Shown here: positions 26,722 to 35,198 of the stretch, piece by piece | Layout: every line of letters begins with the position of its first letter | Position numbering within the stretch: position 1 is the stretch's first letter | NCBI GenBank assembly: GCA_050043265.1 | Contig: JBHJIR010000081.1 | Location: 1-64,000 of the forward strand | DNA from: Pelagibius sp050043265 | Lineage (GTDB): Bacteria; Pseudomonadota; Alphaproteobacteria; Kiloniellales; Kiloniellaceae | DNA length: 64,000 nt | Reading direction: 5' to 3' | Program-made: the position numbers and the translations under genes | The notes under the pieces: generated by a model | Database searches by the model: none | What the model saw: the letters and a program-made list of their open reading frames with translations, nothing else | What the model was told of the DNA's origin: nothing

Positions 26722-26911
26722 CAAGGGCCGTGCCACGGCGCGCAGGCCGCCGGACCGGGACAAAAAGCGGAGAAAAGTGGGGAATGACGGATTCTATGAA
26801 CACGAATGTTCGTAGAGAAACGATAGGATTGAGCTGTCTATAAAATATGCAGTGCGCAAACGACGCCTAAATTGAAGGCAATTGGACTGCACCCAACGCC
26901 ACCACCCCGTC
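26722..26911 (-). promoter_or_regulatory. Probable promoter region of the guanidine operon
   Basis: AT content rises at about 26815-26860, where minus-strand TTGCGC and TATTTTATAGA lie close together but at shorter than standard spacing. GAACATTCGTGTTC (26811-26798, minus) is a small dyad of unknown meaning. No gene is visible between the aptamer and the kinase gene end. Confidence 0.3.
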
Positions 26912-26967
26912 CGGCGTCAGGCGGGCGGCGGCAGGCGGGCGGCGTCAGGCGGACGGCGTCAGGCGCG
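26912..26967. repeat. Four tandem 14-bp repeats spanning the kinase stop codon
   Basis: The unit CGGCGTCAGGCGGG occurs four times in a row with one or two changes each, at 26912, 26926, 26940 and 26954. The last copy contains the TGA of the FGGY kinase (26961-26959), so the array must have grown by slippage beyond the end of that gene. Every copy but the second carries the same minus-strand TGA. Confidence 0.85.
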
Positions 26968-28548
26968 GGCGAGCGTGTCCAGATCGCGCCGCTGCTCGTG
27001 CATCTTCAGGAATACCGCGTAGTCGCGGTCGAAGCGCGGACGCGCCGCCGGGTTGGGCTGGCGCTCGCGGCCGCCCTGCTGCATGCCGCCGGCCGCCGCG
27101 GCGAGGCTGGGATAGAAGCCGGCCGCCGTGGCCGCCACCATGCCGCTGCCCAGCAGCACGGCGTCCTCGGCCGCCGGCTCGATCACTTTGCAGCCGGCGG
27201 CATCGGCATAGAGTTCCATCAGCAGCGGGTTCTTCAGGTGGCCGCCGGTCACGTGCAGGGTGTCGATGCCGTAGCCGCGCTCGTTCAGCGCCTCCAGGAT
27301 ATGGCGCACGCCCAGGGCAATGCCGACGGCCGTGCGCCAGTAGAGGCGGCAGAGGCTGTCGAAGGAGGAATCGAGGGTCAGGCCGCTGATCACGCCGACC
27401 GCATGGGGATCGGCCAGGGGCGAGCGGTTGCCGTGGAAATCCGGCAGCACGTGCAGCCGCCCGGCAAGATCGAGGCCTTCGCTCTGGCGCAGTTCCATCA
27501 CCCGCTCGGCGATGGCGCGGTGCATGGCGCCGTCGGGCACGCCGCCCGCGCCGTGCCAGCGGATCATGTGATCCAGCAGCGCCCCGGTCGCCGACTGACC
27601 GCCCTCGTTGAGCCAGCAGTCCGGCAATACGGCGCCGTAGTACGGCCCCCAGACGCCCTGGGTCGGCCGCGGCTCGGCGGAGAGTGCCATCACACAGCTG
27701 GACGTGCCGGCGATGAGCGCCAGGTGGCGGTCGATGGCGTTGCGGGCGGCGGCATAGGCCCCGAGCACGCCGAGGGCGCCGGCATGGGCATCGATGAGAC
27801 CGGCGCCGACGCGGCAGGCAGTGGTCAGACCCAATTCACGCGCCGCCTGCGCGGTCAGGGCGCCGAGGTTCTGGCCGACCGCACTCGCGGTCTCCGGCAG
27901 CTGCCCGCGCTGGAGCATGTCGGCAATGCCGACCCCTTCGAAGAAATCCTGCTGCCAGCCTGGATTGTCATGACCCAGGTAGGTCCACTTGCAGGTCAGC
28001 GTGCACTGCGAGCGGGCCAGGCTGCCGCAGGCCTTCCACGACAGGAAATCGGCAAGGTCGAAGAAGTAGCCGGCAGCCTCCCAACACTGCGGCAGGTGGC
28101 GCTTCAGCCACATCAGCTTCGGGGTTTCCATCTCCGGCGACATGACGCCGCCGATGTAGTCCAGCACGCGGTGACCGGTGGCGGTGCATTCCTCCGCCTC
28201 GGCCAGGGCGCGGTGGTCGAGCCACACGATGGTATCCCAGCGCGCCTCGCCCGAGGTGGAAACGCTGAGCGGGGCGCCGGTGCGGTCGCGCACCACCAGG
28301 GAACAGGTGGCATCGAAGGAAATACCGGCAACATCGCCGGCCCCGGCGCCGGCGGCCGTCAGGGCACCGCGCACCGCCGCGCAGACCGCCGCCCAGATCT
28401 GCTCGGAGTCGTGCTCGCGGTGATTGGTCTGGGGATGGTTCATGTCGATCGGCGTTTCGGCACGGCCGAGCAGTGCCCCTGTCCGGCCCAACACGCCGGC
28501 CCGGGCACTGCCGGTCCCGACATCCACACCCACCACCAACTCACCCAT
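26959..28548 (-). CDS. FGGY-family pentulose/ketose kinase
   Basis: 529 aa. FGGY N-lobe phosphate motif GVDVGTGSARAGVL at the start, FDATCSLVV and WLDHRALAEA mid-lobe, and the FGGY C-signature region HVTGGHLKNPLLMELYADAAG. The overall make-up resembles ribulokinase-type FGGY proteins (GTSSCVMALS; GPYYGAVLPDCWLNEGGQSA). It phosphorylates a ketose, probably the product of the SDR enzymes upstream. The ATG overlaps the HAD gene by 1 bp (TGATG). The exact sugar is not determinable by eye. Confidence 0.85.
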   Translation of the reverse strand: MGELVVGVDVGTGSARAGVLGRTGALLGRAETPIDMNHPQTNHREHDSEQIWAAVCAAVRGALTAAGAGAGDVAGISFDATCSLVVRDRTGAPLSVSTSGEARWDTIVWLDHRALAEAEECTATGHRVLDYIGGVMSPEMETPKLMWLKRHLPQCWEAAGYFFDLADFLSWKACGSLARSQCTLTCKWTYLGHDNPGWQQDFFEGVGIADMLQRGQLPETASAVGQNLGALTAQAARELGLTTACRVGAGLIDAHAGALGVLGAYAAARNAIDRHLALIAGTSSCVMALSAEPRPTQGVWGPYYGAVLPDCWLNEGGQSATGALLDHMIRWHGAGGVPDGAMHRAIAERVMELRQSEGLDLAGRLHVLPDFHGNRSPLADPHAVGVISGLTLDSSFDSLCRLYWRTAVGIALGVRHILEALNERGYGIDTLHVTGGHLKNPLLMELYADAAGCKVIEPAAEDAVLLGSGMVAATAAGFYPSLAAAAGGMQQGGRERQPNPAARPRFDRDYAVFLKMHEQRRDLDTLARA

Positions 28549-29240
28549 CAGGAAACCTTCCGGCCTTTCTCCAGGTCCCGCAACACGGCGGGCAGCCCGC
28601 GCATGTCGTCAAAAACGCCGTGCGGGCTGAGCGCCGCCAGCCGGTCCCGATGGGACGGCGTCTGCGCATGACTGCCGCCGGTGAAAGCGAGCACCCGCAT
28701 GCCGGCCGCGAGCGCTGCGCTAATCCCGGCCGGACTGTCCTCAATCACTATACAGGCTTCGGGCGCCGCATGCATCTGCGTCGCGGCGAAGAGAAAGAGA
28801 TCCGGCGCCGGCTTGCCGTGGGCAACCATGGTGGCGCTGAACACGCGGTCATGGAAGAAACTGGTCAGACCGGTAACATCCAGCGACAGGCGGATGCGCT
28901 CAAGCTGGCTGGAAGAGGCAACACAGACCGGCTTGTCCAGGCGCGCCAGAGTCTGGCGGATGCCCAGGATCGGCTGCAGTTCGGCGCAGATCGCCGCGTT
29001 GAGATCGCGGCGCATGCGGGCCAGCGCGGTGTCGCTCACCGCCAGGCCGTACTCGCGACTGAGGATGTCGCAGACCGAGGCAAGGCTGCGGCCCAGGAAG
29101 GCCTCGTAGGCGTCCTCCGCATCCATCGTGACGCCTTGCTCGGCCAGCATCTCCAGCAGCACGCGCATCGACAGCGGCGCGCTGTCCACCAGCACCCCGT
29201 CGCAGTCGAAGATCACCAGTGCGATCGGCGTTTCCGTCAT
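28548..29240 (-). CDS. HAD-superfamily sugar phosphatase/phosphoglucomutase-like hydrolase
   Basis: 230 aa from the ATG at 29240. Motif I FDCDGVLVDS, motif II VASSS, lysine motif HGKPAPDLF and motif III VIEDSPAGISAALAAGM are complete, with a helical cap inserted after motif I. Sits between a kinase and two dehydrogenases of a polyol operon, as HAD phosphatases do in related smo/mtl clusters. It could dephosphorylate a dead-end sugar phosphate. Substrate is unknown. Confidence 0.85.
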   Translation of the reverse strand: MTETPIALVIFDCDGVLVDSAPLSMRVLLEMLAEQGVTMDAEDAYEAFLGRSLASVCDILSREYGLAVSDTALARMRRDLNAAICAELQPILGIRQTLARLDKPVCVASSSQLERIRLSLDVTGLTSFFHDRVFSATMVAHGKPAPDLFLFAATQMHAAPEACIVIEDSPAGISAALAAGMRVLAFTGGSHAQTPSHRDRLAALSPHGVFDDMRGLPAVLRDLEKGRKVS

Positions 29241-29293
29241 GCTTGCGGCCCTCCTGGCCCGCGCGCCCGTCTCTGCTTCAGCACGTGGCGCCT

Positions 29294-30070
29294 TTACCAG
29301 CAGGTATAGCCGCCGTCGGCCGCAACGATCGCGCCCGTCACCAGGCTGGCGGCGTCGGAAGCCAGGAAATGGACCACGGAGGCGATCTCCTCCGGCTGAC
29401 CGACCCGGCCCATCGGCGTCATCTCCAGCCAGACCTTGTACATCTCCGGGTTTTCCTTGATGCCGAAGGAGGTCAGCGGCGTTTCGATATAGGTTGGCGC
29501 CACCGCGTTCACCCGCACGCCGCGGGCCGCCCACTCCGCCGCCAGCGAGCGGGTCAGATGGTGCACCGCGGCCTTGGAAGCGTTGTAGAAGGACTGCGGC
29601 TGCGGCTTGTTGACGATGAAACCGGACATCGAACCGATGTTGACGATGGAGCCGTTGCCCTGTTCCAGCATCTGGCGGCCGAAGGCGCGGCAGCACCAGA
29701 ACAAGCCGTCGACATTCACCTCCATGTGGAAGCGCCAGTGCTCATCGCTGGTGTCCTCGGCGCGCACGTCGCTCTTGGCCACCCCGGCATTGTTGACCAG
29801 GATGTCGATGCGTCCATACTTGTCCAACACCTGCGCGGCCACCTTGTCGACGGCGGCGGAGCTGGTCACGTCCAGCTCGACGCCTTCGACGGCCAGACCC
29901 TGGCGAGCCAGCAGCTCGGCGCTGTCGGTGGCGCGTTGCGGCACCAGTTCGGCGATCACCACCTTGGCGCCTGCCTCGGCCAGCGCCTGGGCGCAGGCGG
30001 CACCGATGCCCTGGCCGCCGCCGGTCACCACGGCGACGCGTCCATCCAGTTTCAGTCTCTCGAGATACAT
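29294..30070 (-). CDS. SDR-family polyol/sugar dehydrogenase
   Basis: 258 aa classical SDR. Cofactor motif TGGGQGIG near residue 17, NNAG in ILVNNAGVAKSD, catalytic Ser in IGSMSG and YNASK (Tyr-x3-Lys). Ends GAIVAADGGYTCW. Together with the sorbitol-type dehydrogenase upstream it probably oxidises another polyol or reduces a ketose. It lies 13 bp after that gene. Confidence 0.87.
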   Translation of the reverse strand: MYLERLKLDGRVAVVTGGGQGIGAACAQALAEAGAKVVIAELVPQRATDSAELLARQGLAVEGVELDVTSSAAVDKVAAQVLDKYGRIDILVNNAGVAKSDVRAEDTSDEHWRFHMEVNVDGLFWCCRAFGRQMLEQGNGSIVNIGSMSGFIVNKPQPQSFYNASKAAVHHLTRSLAAEWAARGVRVNAVAPTYIETPLTSFGIKENPEMYKVWLEMTPMGRVGQPEEIASVVHFLASDAASLVTGAIVAADGGYTCW

Positions 30071-30083
30071 ATTATTTGGCCTT

Positions 30084-30857
30084 TCAGCTCAACCAGTTGC
30101 CGCCGTCGACGTTATAGGTTTGACCGACGACGTAATCGCTCTCGGCGCTCGCCAGGAAGACCGCCATGCCGGTCAGGTCCTCGGCTCGCCCCATTCGGCC
30201 ATAAGGTACGGCTTCCCCGACCAAGCGCTTCTTTTCTCCCGGCTGGCGCTTTTCGTACTTCGCGAAGAGGGCATCGACGCCCTCCCAGTGCTCACCCTCG
30301 ACCACGCCGGGGGCGATGGCGTTCACGTTGATTCCCTGTTCGATGAGATTGAGGGCGCTCGACTGGGTCAAGCTGATCACCGCCGCCTTGCTGGCGCAGT
30401 AGACGGCGACCAGCGGCTCGCCGCGCCGCCCGGCCTGGCTGGCCATGTTGATGATCTTGCCGCCGCTGCCGCGCCGGATCATGGCTTGGGCCACCGCCTG
30501 CAGGGTGAACAGCACGCCGGCCACGTTGACCGAGAACAGCCGCTCGTAGCTGTCTCGGGTGATCTCGCCGATGGGGGCCAGATCGAACAGCGCGGCATTG
30601 TTCACCAGGATGTCGATACCGCCGGCCCTGTCCTCGACGGCCCGTACCGCCGCGTCGATCGAGGCCTGGTCGGTGACGTCCAGATGGACCGCAAAGGCCT
30701 GCGGGCCGATCGCCGCCGCCGCCGCCTCGGCGCGCGGCAGGTCGATGTCGCCCAGCGCCACGTCGGCGCCCTCGGCGGCATAGGCCTGGGCGAACGCGAG
30801 GCCGATGCCCCGCGCCGCGCCGGTGATCAAAGCCGTCTTGCCCTCCAGGCGCTGCAT
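30084..30857 (-). CDS. smoS: SmoS-like sorbitol (L-iditol 2-) dehydrogenase, SDR family
   Basis: 257 aa from the ATG at 30857, which overlaps the smoK stop by one base. Longer readings enter smoK. TGAARGIG cofactor motif, ILVNNAALFDLAPIGEITRD, Ser in INMASQAGRRGE and YCASK catalytic pair, then GVVEGEHWEGVD and the end YNVDGGNWLS. This pattern is close to the sorbitol dehydrogenase SmoS of Rhodobacter and rhizobia. It oxidises D-glucitol to fructose (or galactitol to tagatose) with NAD. Confidence 0.88.
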   Translation of the reverse strand: MQRLEGKTALITGAARGIGLAFAQAYAAEGADVALGDIDLPRAEAAAAAIGPQAFAVHLDVTDQASIDAAVRAVEDRAGGIDILVNNAALFDLAPIGEITRDSYERLFSVNVAGVLFTLQAVAQAMIRRGSGGKIINMASQAGRRGEPLVAVYCASKAAVISLTQSSALNLIEQGINVNAIAPGVVEGEHWEGVDALFAKYEKRQPGEKKRLVGEAVPYGRMGRAEDLTGMAVFLASAESDYVVGQTYNVDGGNWLS

Positions 30858-31855
30858 TACATCGCCTTCCCCTCGCCGTCGAAGCGGTGGATGCGGTCGG
30901 CCGGCGGCGTCAGCCAAACCCTGTCACCATGACGCACGCCGAACTCACCGCTGACCCGGGCGGTCAGCTGGCCGATCCCGTCGACTTGGATATGCAAGAA
31001 GGTGTCGGAGCCGAGATGCTCGGCGACGCTGACCACGCCGGCCCATTCGCCGGCCTCGGTCGACAGTTCAATGTGCTCGGGCCGCACACCGATCGTCTTG
31101 GCGCCGTACTTGGCCGCCGCCGCGCCCTCGACGAGGTTCATCTTCGGCGATCCGATGAAGCCGGCAACGAAAGCGTTGGCAGGTTTATTGTAGAGATCCA
31201 GCGGCGAGCCGACCTGCTCGATATGCCCGTCGTGCAGCACCACGATCTTGTCGGCCATGGTCATCGCCTCGACCTGGTCGTGGGTCACGTAGATCATGGT
31301 GGTCTCCAGCGTCTGATGGAGTTCGCTGATCTCCAGGCGCGTGTTCCCGCGCAAGGCGGCATCCAGGTTCGACAGCGGCTCGTCGAACAGAAACGCCGAA
31401 GGTTCGCGCACGATGGCGCGGCCGATGGCGACACGCTGGCGCTGGCCGCCGGAAAGCTGGCCCGGACGGCGGTCCAGATAGTTCGTCAGGTTCAAGGTCC
31501 CGGCGGCGGCCTCCACCTTCTGCTTGATGACGGACTCGTCGATGCCGGCCATCTTCAGCGGAAAGGCGATGTTCTTGTAGACGCTCATGTGGGGATAGAG
31601 CGCGTAGGACTGGAACACCATGGCCAGCCCGCGGCGCGCCGGCGGGCGCCCCGTCGCGTCCTCGCCATCGATGAGGATGGCACCCGAGGTTACATCCTCC
31701 AGGCCGGCGATGAGCCGCAACAAGGTCGACTTGCCGCAACCCGAAGGCCCGACAAAAACGACGAACTCACCGTCGGCGATTTCCAGGTCGACCCCCGGGA
31801 TCACCGTTACGTTGCCGAATTTCTTGGTCACCTTCTCCAGGGTGATGGCACCCAT
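30857..31855 (-). CDS. smoK: SmoK-like polyol ABC transporter ATP-binding protein
   Basis: 332 aa MalK/UgpC-type ATPase from the ATG at 31855. Walker A GPSGCGKSTLLRLIAG, signature LSGGQRQRVAIGRAIVREP, Walker B FLFDEPLSNLDA, switch VTHDQVEAMTMADK, then a C-terminal TOBE-like domain (IGVRPEHIELS). It drives the SmoFG permeases. The start is 11 bp after the smoG stop. Confidence 0.92.
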   Translation of the reverse strand: MGAITLEKVTKKFGNVTVIPGVDLEIADGEFVVFVGPSGCGKSTLLRLIAGLEDVTSGAILIDGEDATGRPPARRGLAMVFQSYALYPHMSVYKNIAFPLKMAGIDESVIKQKVEAAAGTLNLTNYLDRRPGQLSGGQRQRVAIGRAIVREPSAFLFDEPLSNLDAALRGNTRLEISELHQTLETTMIYVTHDQVEAMTMADKIVVLHDGHIEQVGSPLDLYNKPANAFVAGFIGSPKMNLVEGAAAAKYGAKTIGVRPEHIELSTEAGEWAGVVSVAEHLGSDTFLHIQVDGIGQLTARVSGEFGVRHGDRVWLTPPADRIHRFDGEGKAM

Positions 31856-31866
31856 TGCATTTCCCC

Positions 31867-32697
31867 CTATTTGACCGCGCCGAAGGTGAGACCACGGACC
31901 AGCTGTTTCTGGCTGAACCAGCCCATGACGAGGATCGGTGCGATGGCGAGCGTCGAGGCCGCCGACAGTTTTGACCAGAACAGACCTTCCGGGCTGGAAT
32001 ACGAAGCGATGAAGGCGGTCAAGGGCGCGGCCTTGGACGCCGTCAGAGTCAGGGTCCAGAAGGCCTCGTTCCAGGCCAGGATGATGTTGAGAAGCAGGGT
32101 GGAGGCAATGCCGGGAACGGCCATGGGCGTCAGCACATAGACGATCTCTTTGCCCAGGGAGGCGCCATCCATGCGCGCCGCCTCCAGGATCTCCCCCGGG
32201 ATCTCCTTGAAATAGGTGTAGAGCATCCAGACGATAATCGGCAGGTTCATCATCATCAGCACGACGACCAGAATGCTGAGCGAGTCCAGCAGGCCGAGAG
32301 ACTGAGCGATCACGTAAATCGGCATCAGCACGCCAACCGCCGGCAGCATCTTGGTGGACAGCATCCACATGAGGATGTCCTTGGTGCGCTTGGTCGGCGA
32401 GAAGGCCATGGCCCAAGCCGCGGGAATGGCGACGATCAGGCCGAGTGTCGTCGACCCCACCGCGATCACGATCGAATTGATGACGTGCCTGAGGTAGTTG
32501 GACCGCTCCTGGACCTCGACGTAGTTCTCCAGGGTCCAGTCGAAGAAGAACAGGCTCGGCGGTGTGGCAATCGCCTCCCCCTCGGGCTTGAAGCTGGTCA
32601 GGATGGTCCAGAGAACCGGAAAGAACAGCGTCAACCCGACCAGCCAGGCCAGCACCGTGAAGGCGATCTTGCGATTTGTCGTAACAGCGCGTGCCAT
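31867..32697 (-). CDS. smoG: SmoG-like polyol ABC transporter permease
   Basis: 276 aa MalG-family permease, six membrane helices. The EAA loop EAARMDGASLGKEIVYVLTPMAVPG is intact; the early periplasmic ILTSFKPEGEAIATPP is typical of carbohydrate permeases. 3 bp separate it from smoF. Confidence 0.92.
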   Translation of the reverse strand: MARAVTTNRKIAFTVLAWLVGLTLFFPVLWTILTSFKPEGEAIATPPSLFFFDWTLENYVEVQERSNYLRHVINSIVIAVGSTTLGLIVAIPAAWAMAFSPTKRTKDILMWMLSTKMLPAVGVLMPIYVIAQSLGLLDSLSILVVVLMMMNLPIIVWMLYTYFKEIPGEILEAARMDGASLGKEIVYVLTPMAVPGIASTLLLNIILAWNEAFWTLTLTASKAAPLTAFIASYSSPEGLFWSKLSAASTLAIAPILVMGWFSQKQLVRGLTFGAVK

Positions 32698-32700
32698 GGC

Positions 32701-33573
32701 TCAGGTCTCCAGGTTCTTGCCGATCATGCGGATCAGGAAGACCGCAACGATGTTGGCGAGAATGATCGCCACGACGCCACCGGCCGAGGCGCTGCCGACG
32801 TCGTATTGCAGCAGTGCCTGCACGTAGATCAGGAACGGCAGGTTGGTGCTGGCAGTGCCCGGCCCGCCGCCGGTGGTGACATAGATCTCGGCAAAGACCG
32901 ACAGCAGGAAGATGGTTTCGATCAGCGTCACCACGGTCAGCGCCCTGGCCAGGTGCGGCAAGGTGATGTGGTAGAAGATCGACACCGGCCCGGCGCCGTC
33001 CATCTCCGCCGCCTCCTTCTGCTCCTGGTCGAGGGACTGCAGCGCGGTCAGGATGATCAACGTGGCAAACGGCAGCCAGCCCCAGGCGACGATGACGGTG
33101 ATCGAGAACAGCGGCAGGCTGCCCAGCCAGTCGACGGGCTCAAAACCGAGGCCGCGCGCGATCCAGGCGAACAGCCCGTTCACCGGATGCATCAGCATGT
33201 TCTTCCACACCAGCGCCGAAACGGTCGGCATGACGAAGAACGGCGCGATGACCAGCAGGCGGACAATGCCGCGCCCCCAGAACGGCTGGTCCATCAGAAT
33301 GGCGAGGAAGGTCCCGCCGACGATCGTGGCCAGCAAGGTTCCGCCAACCAACAGCAAGGTGTTGCCGATCGCCTCGAAGAATGCCGGGTCGGTCAGGAAG
33401 TATTCGTAATTGCCGAAGCCGGTGAAGGTCTCCATCCCCGGCATCAGCATGTTGTAGCGCAGGAAGGAGAAATAGACGGTCATGCTGAGCGGCACGATCA
33501 TCCAGGCCAGCAGCATGATGACAGCAGGGGCCATCATGAAACGCGCAGCGGTCTGGGTTTGCAGAGTTGCCAT
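32701..33573 (-). CDS. smoF: SmoF-like polyol ABC transporter permease
   Basis: 290 aa MalF-family permease, six membrane helices; EAA-like loop EAAEMDGAGPVSIFYHITLPHL. It starts 106 bp beyond a strong hairpin terminator that follows smoE, so its expression probably depends on partial read-through. Confidence 0.92.
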   Translation of the reverse strand: MATLQTQTAARFMMAPAVIMLLAWMIVPLSMTVYFSFLRYNMLMPGMETFTGFGNYEYFLTDPAFFEAIGNTLLLVGGTLLATIVGGTFLAILMDQPFWGRGIVRLLVIAPFFVMPTVSALVWKNMLMHPVNGLFAWIARGLGFEPVDWLGSLPLFSITVIVAWGWLPFATLIILTALQSLDQEQKEAAEMDGAGPVSIFYHITLPHLARALTVVTLIETIFLLSVFAEIYVTTGGGPGTASTNLPFLIYVQALLQYDVGSASAGGVVAIILANIVAVFLIRMIGKNLET

Positions 33574-33668
33574 GTCACCGGTTCCCTTCGACCGAGTTCC
33601 CTTTGCGGGGTTTCCTTCGGCGGTCGCCGTCGCGCTCAGGCGCGTGACGACGGTGGCTGTGGGCTGCG

Positions 33669-33713
33669 AAGAAAAATACGGGCCGCCCGATGCTCGGGTG
33701 ATCGGACGGCCCG
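33669..33713 (-). terminator. Intrinsic terminator between smoE and smoF
   Basis: On the minus strand CGGGCCG (from 33713) pairs with CGGCCCG (to 33679), with an inner CCGAT/ATCGG stem, a nine-base loop and then TATTTTTCTT. This is a textbook rho-independent structure placed inside an operon, 14 bp after the smoE stop. It likely sets a high ratio of binding protein to permease. Confidence 0.85.
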
Positions 33714-33727
33714 CTGGGAGGAAACGC

Positions 33728-35041
33728 CTACTTGATGTATCCGCTGCGCTTCATCTCGCGCTCGGTCAGGGCTTGCGCATTCTTCAGCGCCTGATCGGCG
33801 GAAATCTGACCGGCCAGCGCCGCGGAGAACTGCTGACCAACCGCCGTGCCGATGCCCTGGAACTCGGGGATCGCCACGAACTGAACGCCGACATAGGGAA
33901 CCGGGTCGACGGTCGGGTTGTTCGGATCGGCCGCCTTGATCGACTCGAGGGTCATCTCGGCGAAGGGCGCGGCCTCCTGGTACATGGCATTGTCATAGAG
34001 CGACTTGCGCGTACCCGGCGGCACGTTGGCCCAGCCTTCCTTCGACGCCACCAGCTTGGCGTAGCCCTTGCCGGTCGCCCAGGCGATGAACTTCTGCGCC
34101 GCCTCGACCTTCTCGGAGCCGGCCGGCACCCCTAGCGACCACGCCCACAACCAGTTGCCGCGCTTGCCCAGGCCGTTGTCCGGCGCCAGGGCGAAGCCGA
34201 CCTTGTCGGCGACCTGCGACTCACCCGGGTCGGTCACGAAGGACGCGGCGACCGTGGCGTCGATCCACATGCCGCACTTGCCGGTCTGGAACAGCGCCAG
34301 GTTTTCGTTGAAGCCGTTGGAGGAAGCGCCTGGAGGGCCGGCGTCCTTCATCAGGTCGATGTAGAAGGTCAGCGTGTCCTTCCAAGCGGCCTGATCGAAC
34401 TGAGGCTCCCAGTTTTCATCGAACCAGCGCGCCCCGAAAGAATTGGCGGTGGCCGTCAGGAAGGCCATGTTCTCGCCCCAGCCGGCCTTGCCGCGCAGGC
34501 AGATGCCGTAAACCTCGTTGTCCTTGTCGGTGATCTTGCGCGCCGCATCGGCAACGAAATCCCAGGTCGGCGCATCCGGCATCGTGAGGCCGGCCTTCTC
34601 GAACAGGTCGGTGCGGTACATCACCATGGAGCTCTCGCCATAGAACGGCGCGGCGTAGAGCTTGCCGTCGACGGTAAGGCCACCGCGGATCGCCGGCAGC
34701 AGGTCGTCGCCGTCGTAGCTGGCGCCCAATCCATCGAGCGGCACCAGCCAGCCCTGCTTGGCCCAGATCGGCACTTCATAGGTGCCGATGGTCATGATGT
34801 CGTACTGGCCGCCCTTGGTGGCGATGTCCGTCGTCACCTTCTGGCGCAGCACGTTCTCCTCCATCGTCACCCAGTCGACGGTGATGTCAGGATTCTGCGC
34901 GGTGAAGTCATCCGTCAGCTTCTGCATCCGGATCATGTCGCCGTTGTTCACCGTGGCGATGGTCAGGGTGGTGGCCGCAAAGGCCTGGCTCGCGAGCAGT
35001 GTCGCGGCACAGGTTCCCATGAGGACTGGCATGAATTTCAT
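33728..35041 (-). CDS. smoE: SmoE-like polyol ABC transporter substrate-binding protein
   Basis: 437 aa from the ATG at 35041 (GGGAGG six bases upstream); an in-frame start ten codons earlier lacks a Shine-Dalgarno and delays the signal peptide. Signal peptide ends near residue 22 (SQAFAATTLTIA). Family-1 solute-binding protein: YDIMTIGTYEVPIWAKQGWL, PFYGESSMVMYRTDLFEKAG. Binds a sugar alcohol such as sorbitol or mannitol in the periplasm. Confidence 0.91.
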   Translation of the reverse strand: MKFMPVLMGTCAATLLASQAFAATTLTIATVNNGDMIRMQKLTDDFTAQNPDITVDWVTMEENVLRQKVTTDIATKGGQYDIMTIGTYEVPIWAKQGWLVPLDGLGASYDGDDLLPAIRGGLTVDGKLYAAPFYGESSMVMYRTDLFEKAGLTMPDAPTWDFVADAARKITDKDNEVYGICLRGKAGWGENMAFLTATANSFGARWFDENWEPQFDQAAWKDTLTFYIDLMKDAGPPGASSNGFNENLALFQTGKCGMWIDATVAASFVTDPGESQVADKVGFALAPDNGLGKRGNWLWAWSLGVPAGSEKVEAAQKFIAWATGKGYAKLVASKEGWANVPPGTRKSLYDNAMYQEAAPFAEMTLESIKAADPNNPTVDPVPYVGVQFVAIPEFQGIGTAVGQQFSAALAGQISADQALKNAQALTEREMKRSGYIK

Positions 35042-35065
35042 TGTGTTTCCTCCCGAGGCGTTGTT

Positions 35066-35092
35066 GGGCAATTGCCTACGTTAAGGGCAATT
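35066..35092. promoter_or_regulatory. Candidate operator of the SorC-family regulator upstream of smoE
   Basis: The 157-bp gap between smoC and smoE contains GGGCAATT twice, at 35066 and 35085, 19 bp (about two helical turns) apart. The first is part of a perfect palindrome GGCAATTGCC (35067-35076). The site lies 25-50 bp before the smoE start. Binding by SmoC is inference. Confidence 0.35.
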
Positions 35093-35198
35093 ACTCATAC
35101 GTCGACACGGCTCGTCAAGGCAGATTCGTTGCTGCACTGCACAAGGAAATCCGCAGAAGGTCGCCGTTTTTACCGATTTCAGAAGTAAGTTCTAGGGC

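Noticed and set aside
26518..26763. 81-codon minus-strand open frame before the binding-protein gene
   Set aside because: It covers the guanidine-I riboswitch aptamer and platform; conserved RNA elements explain the sequence better than coding.
26798..26811. GAACATTCGTGTTC dyad (minus strand) as a LexA-type box
   Set aside because: The spacing does not match the alphaproteobacterial GTTC-N7-GTTC box and the downstream genes are not SOS-like.
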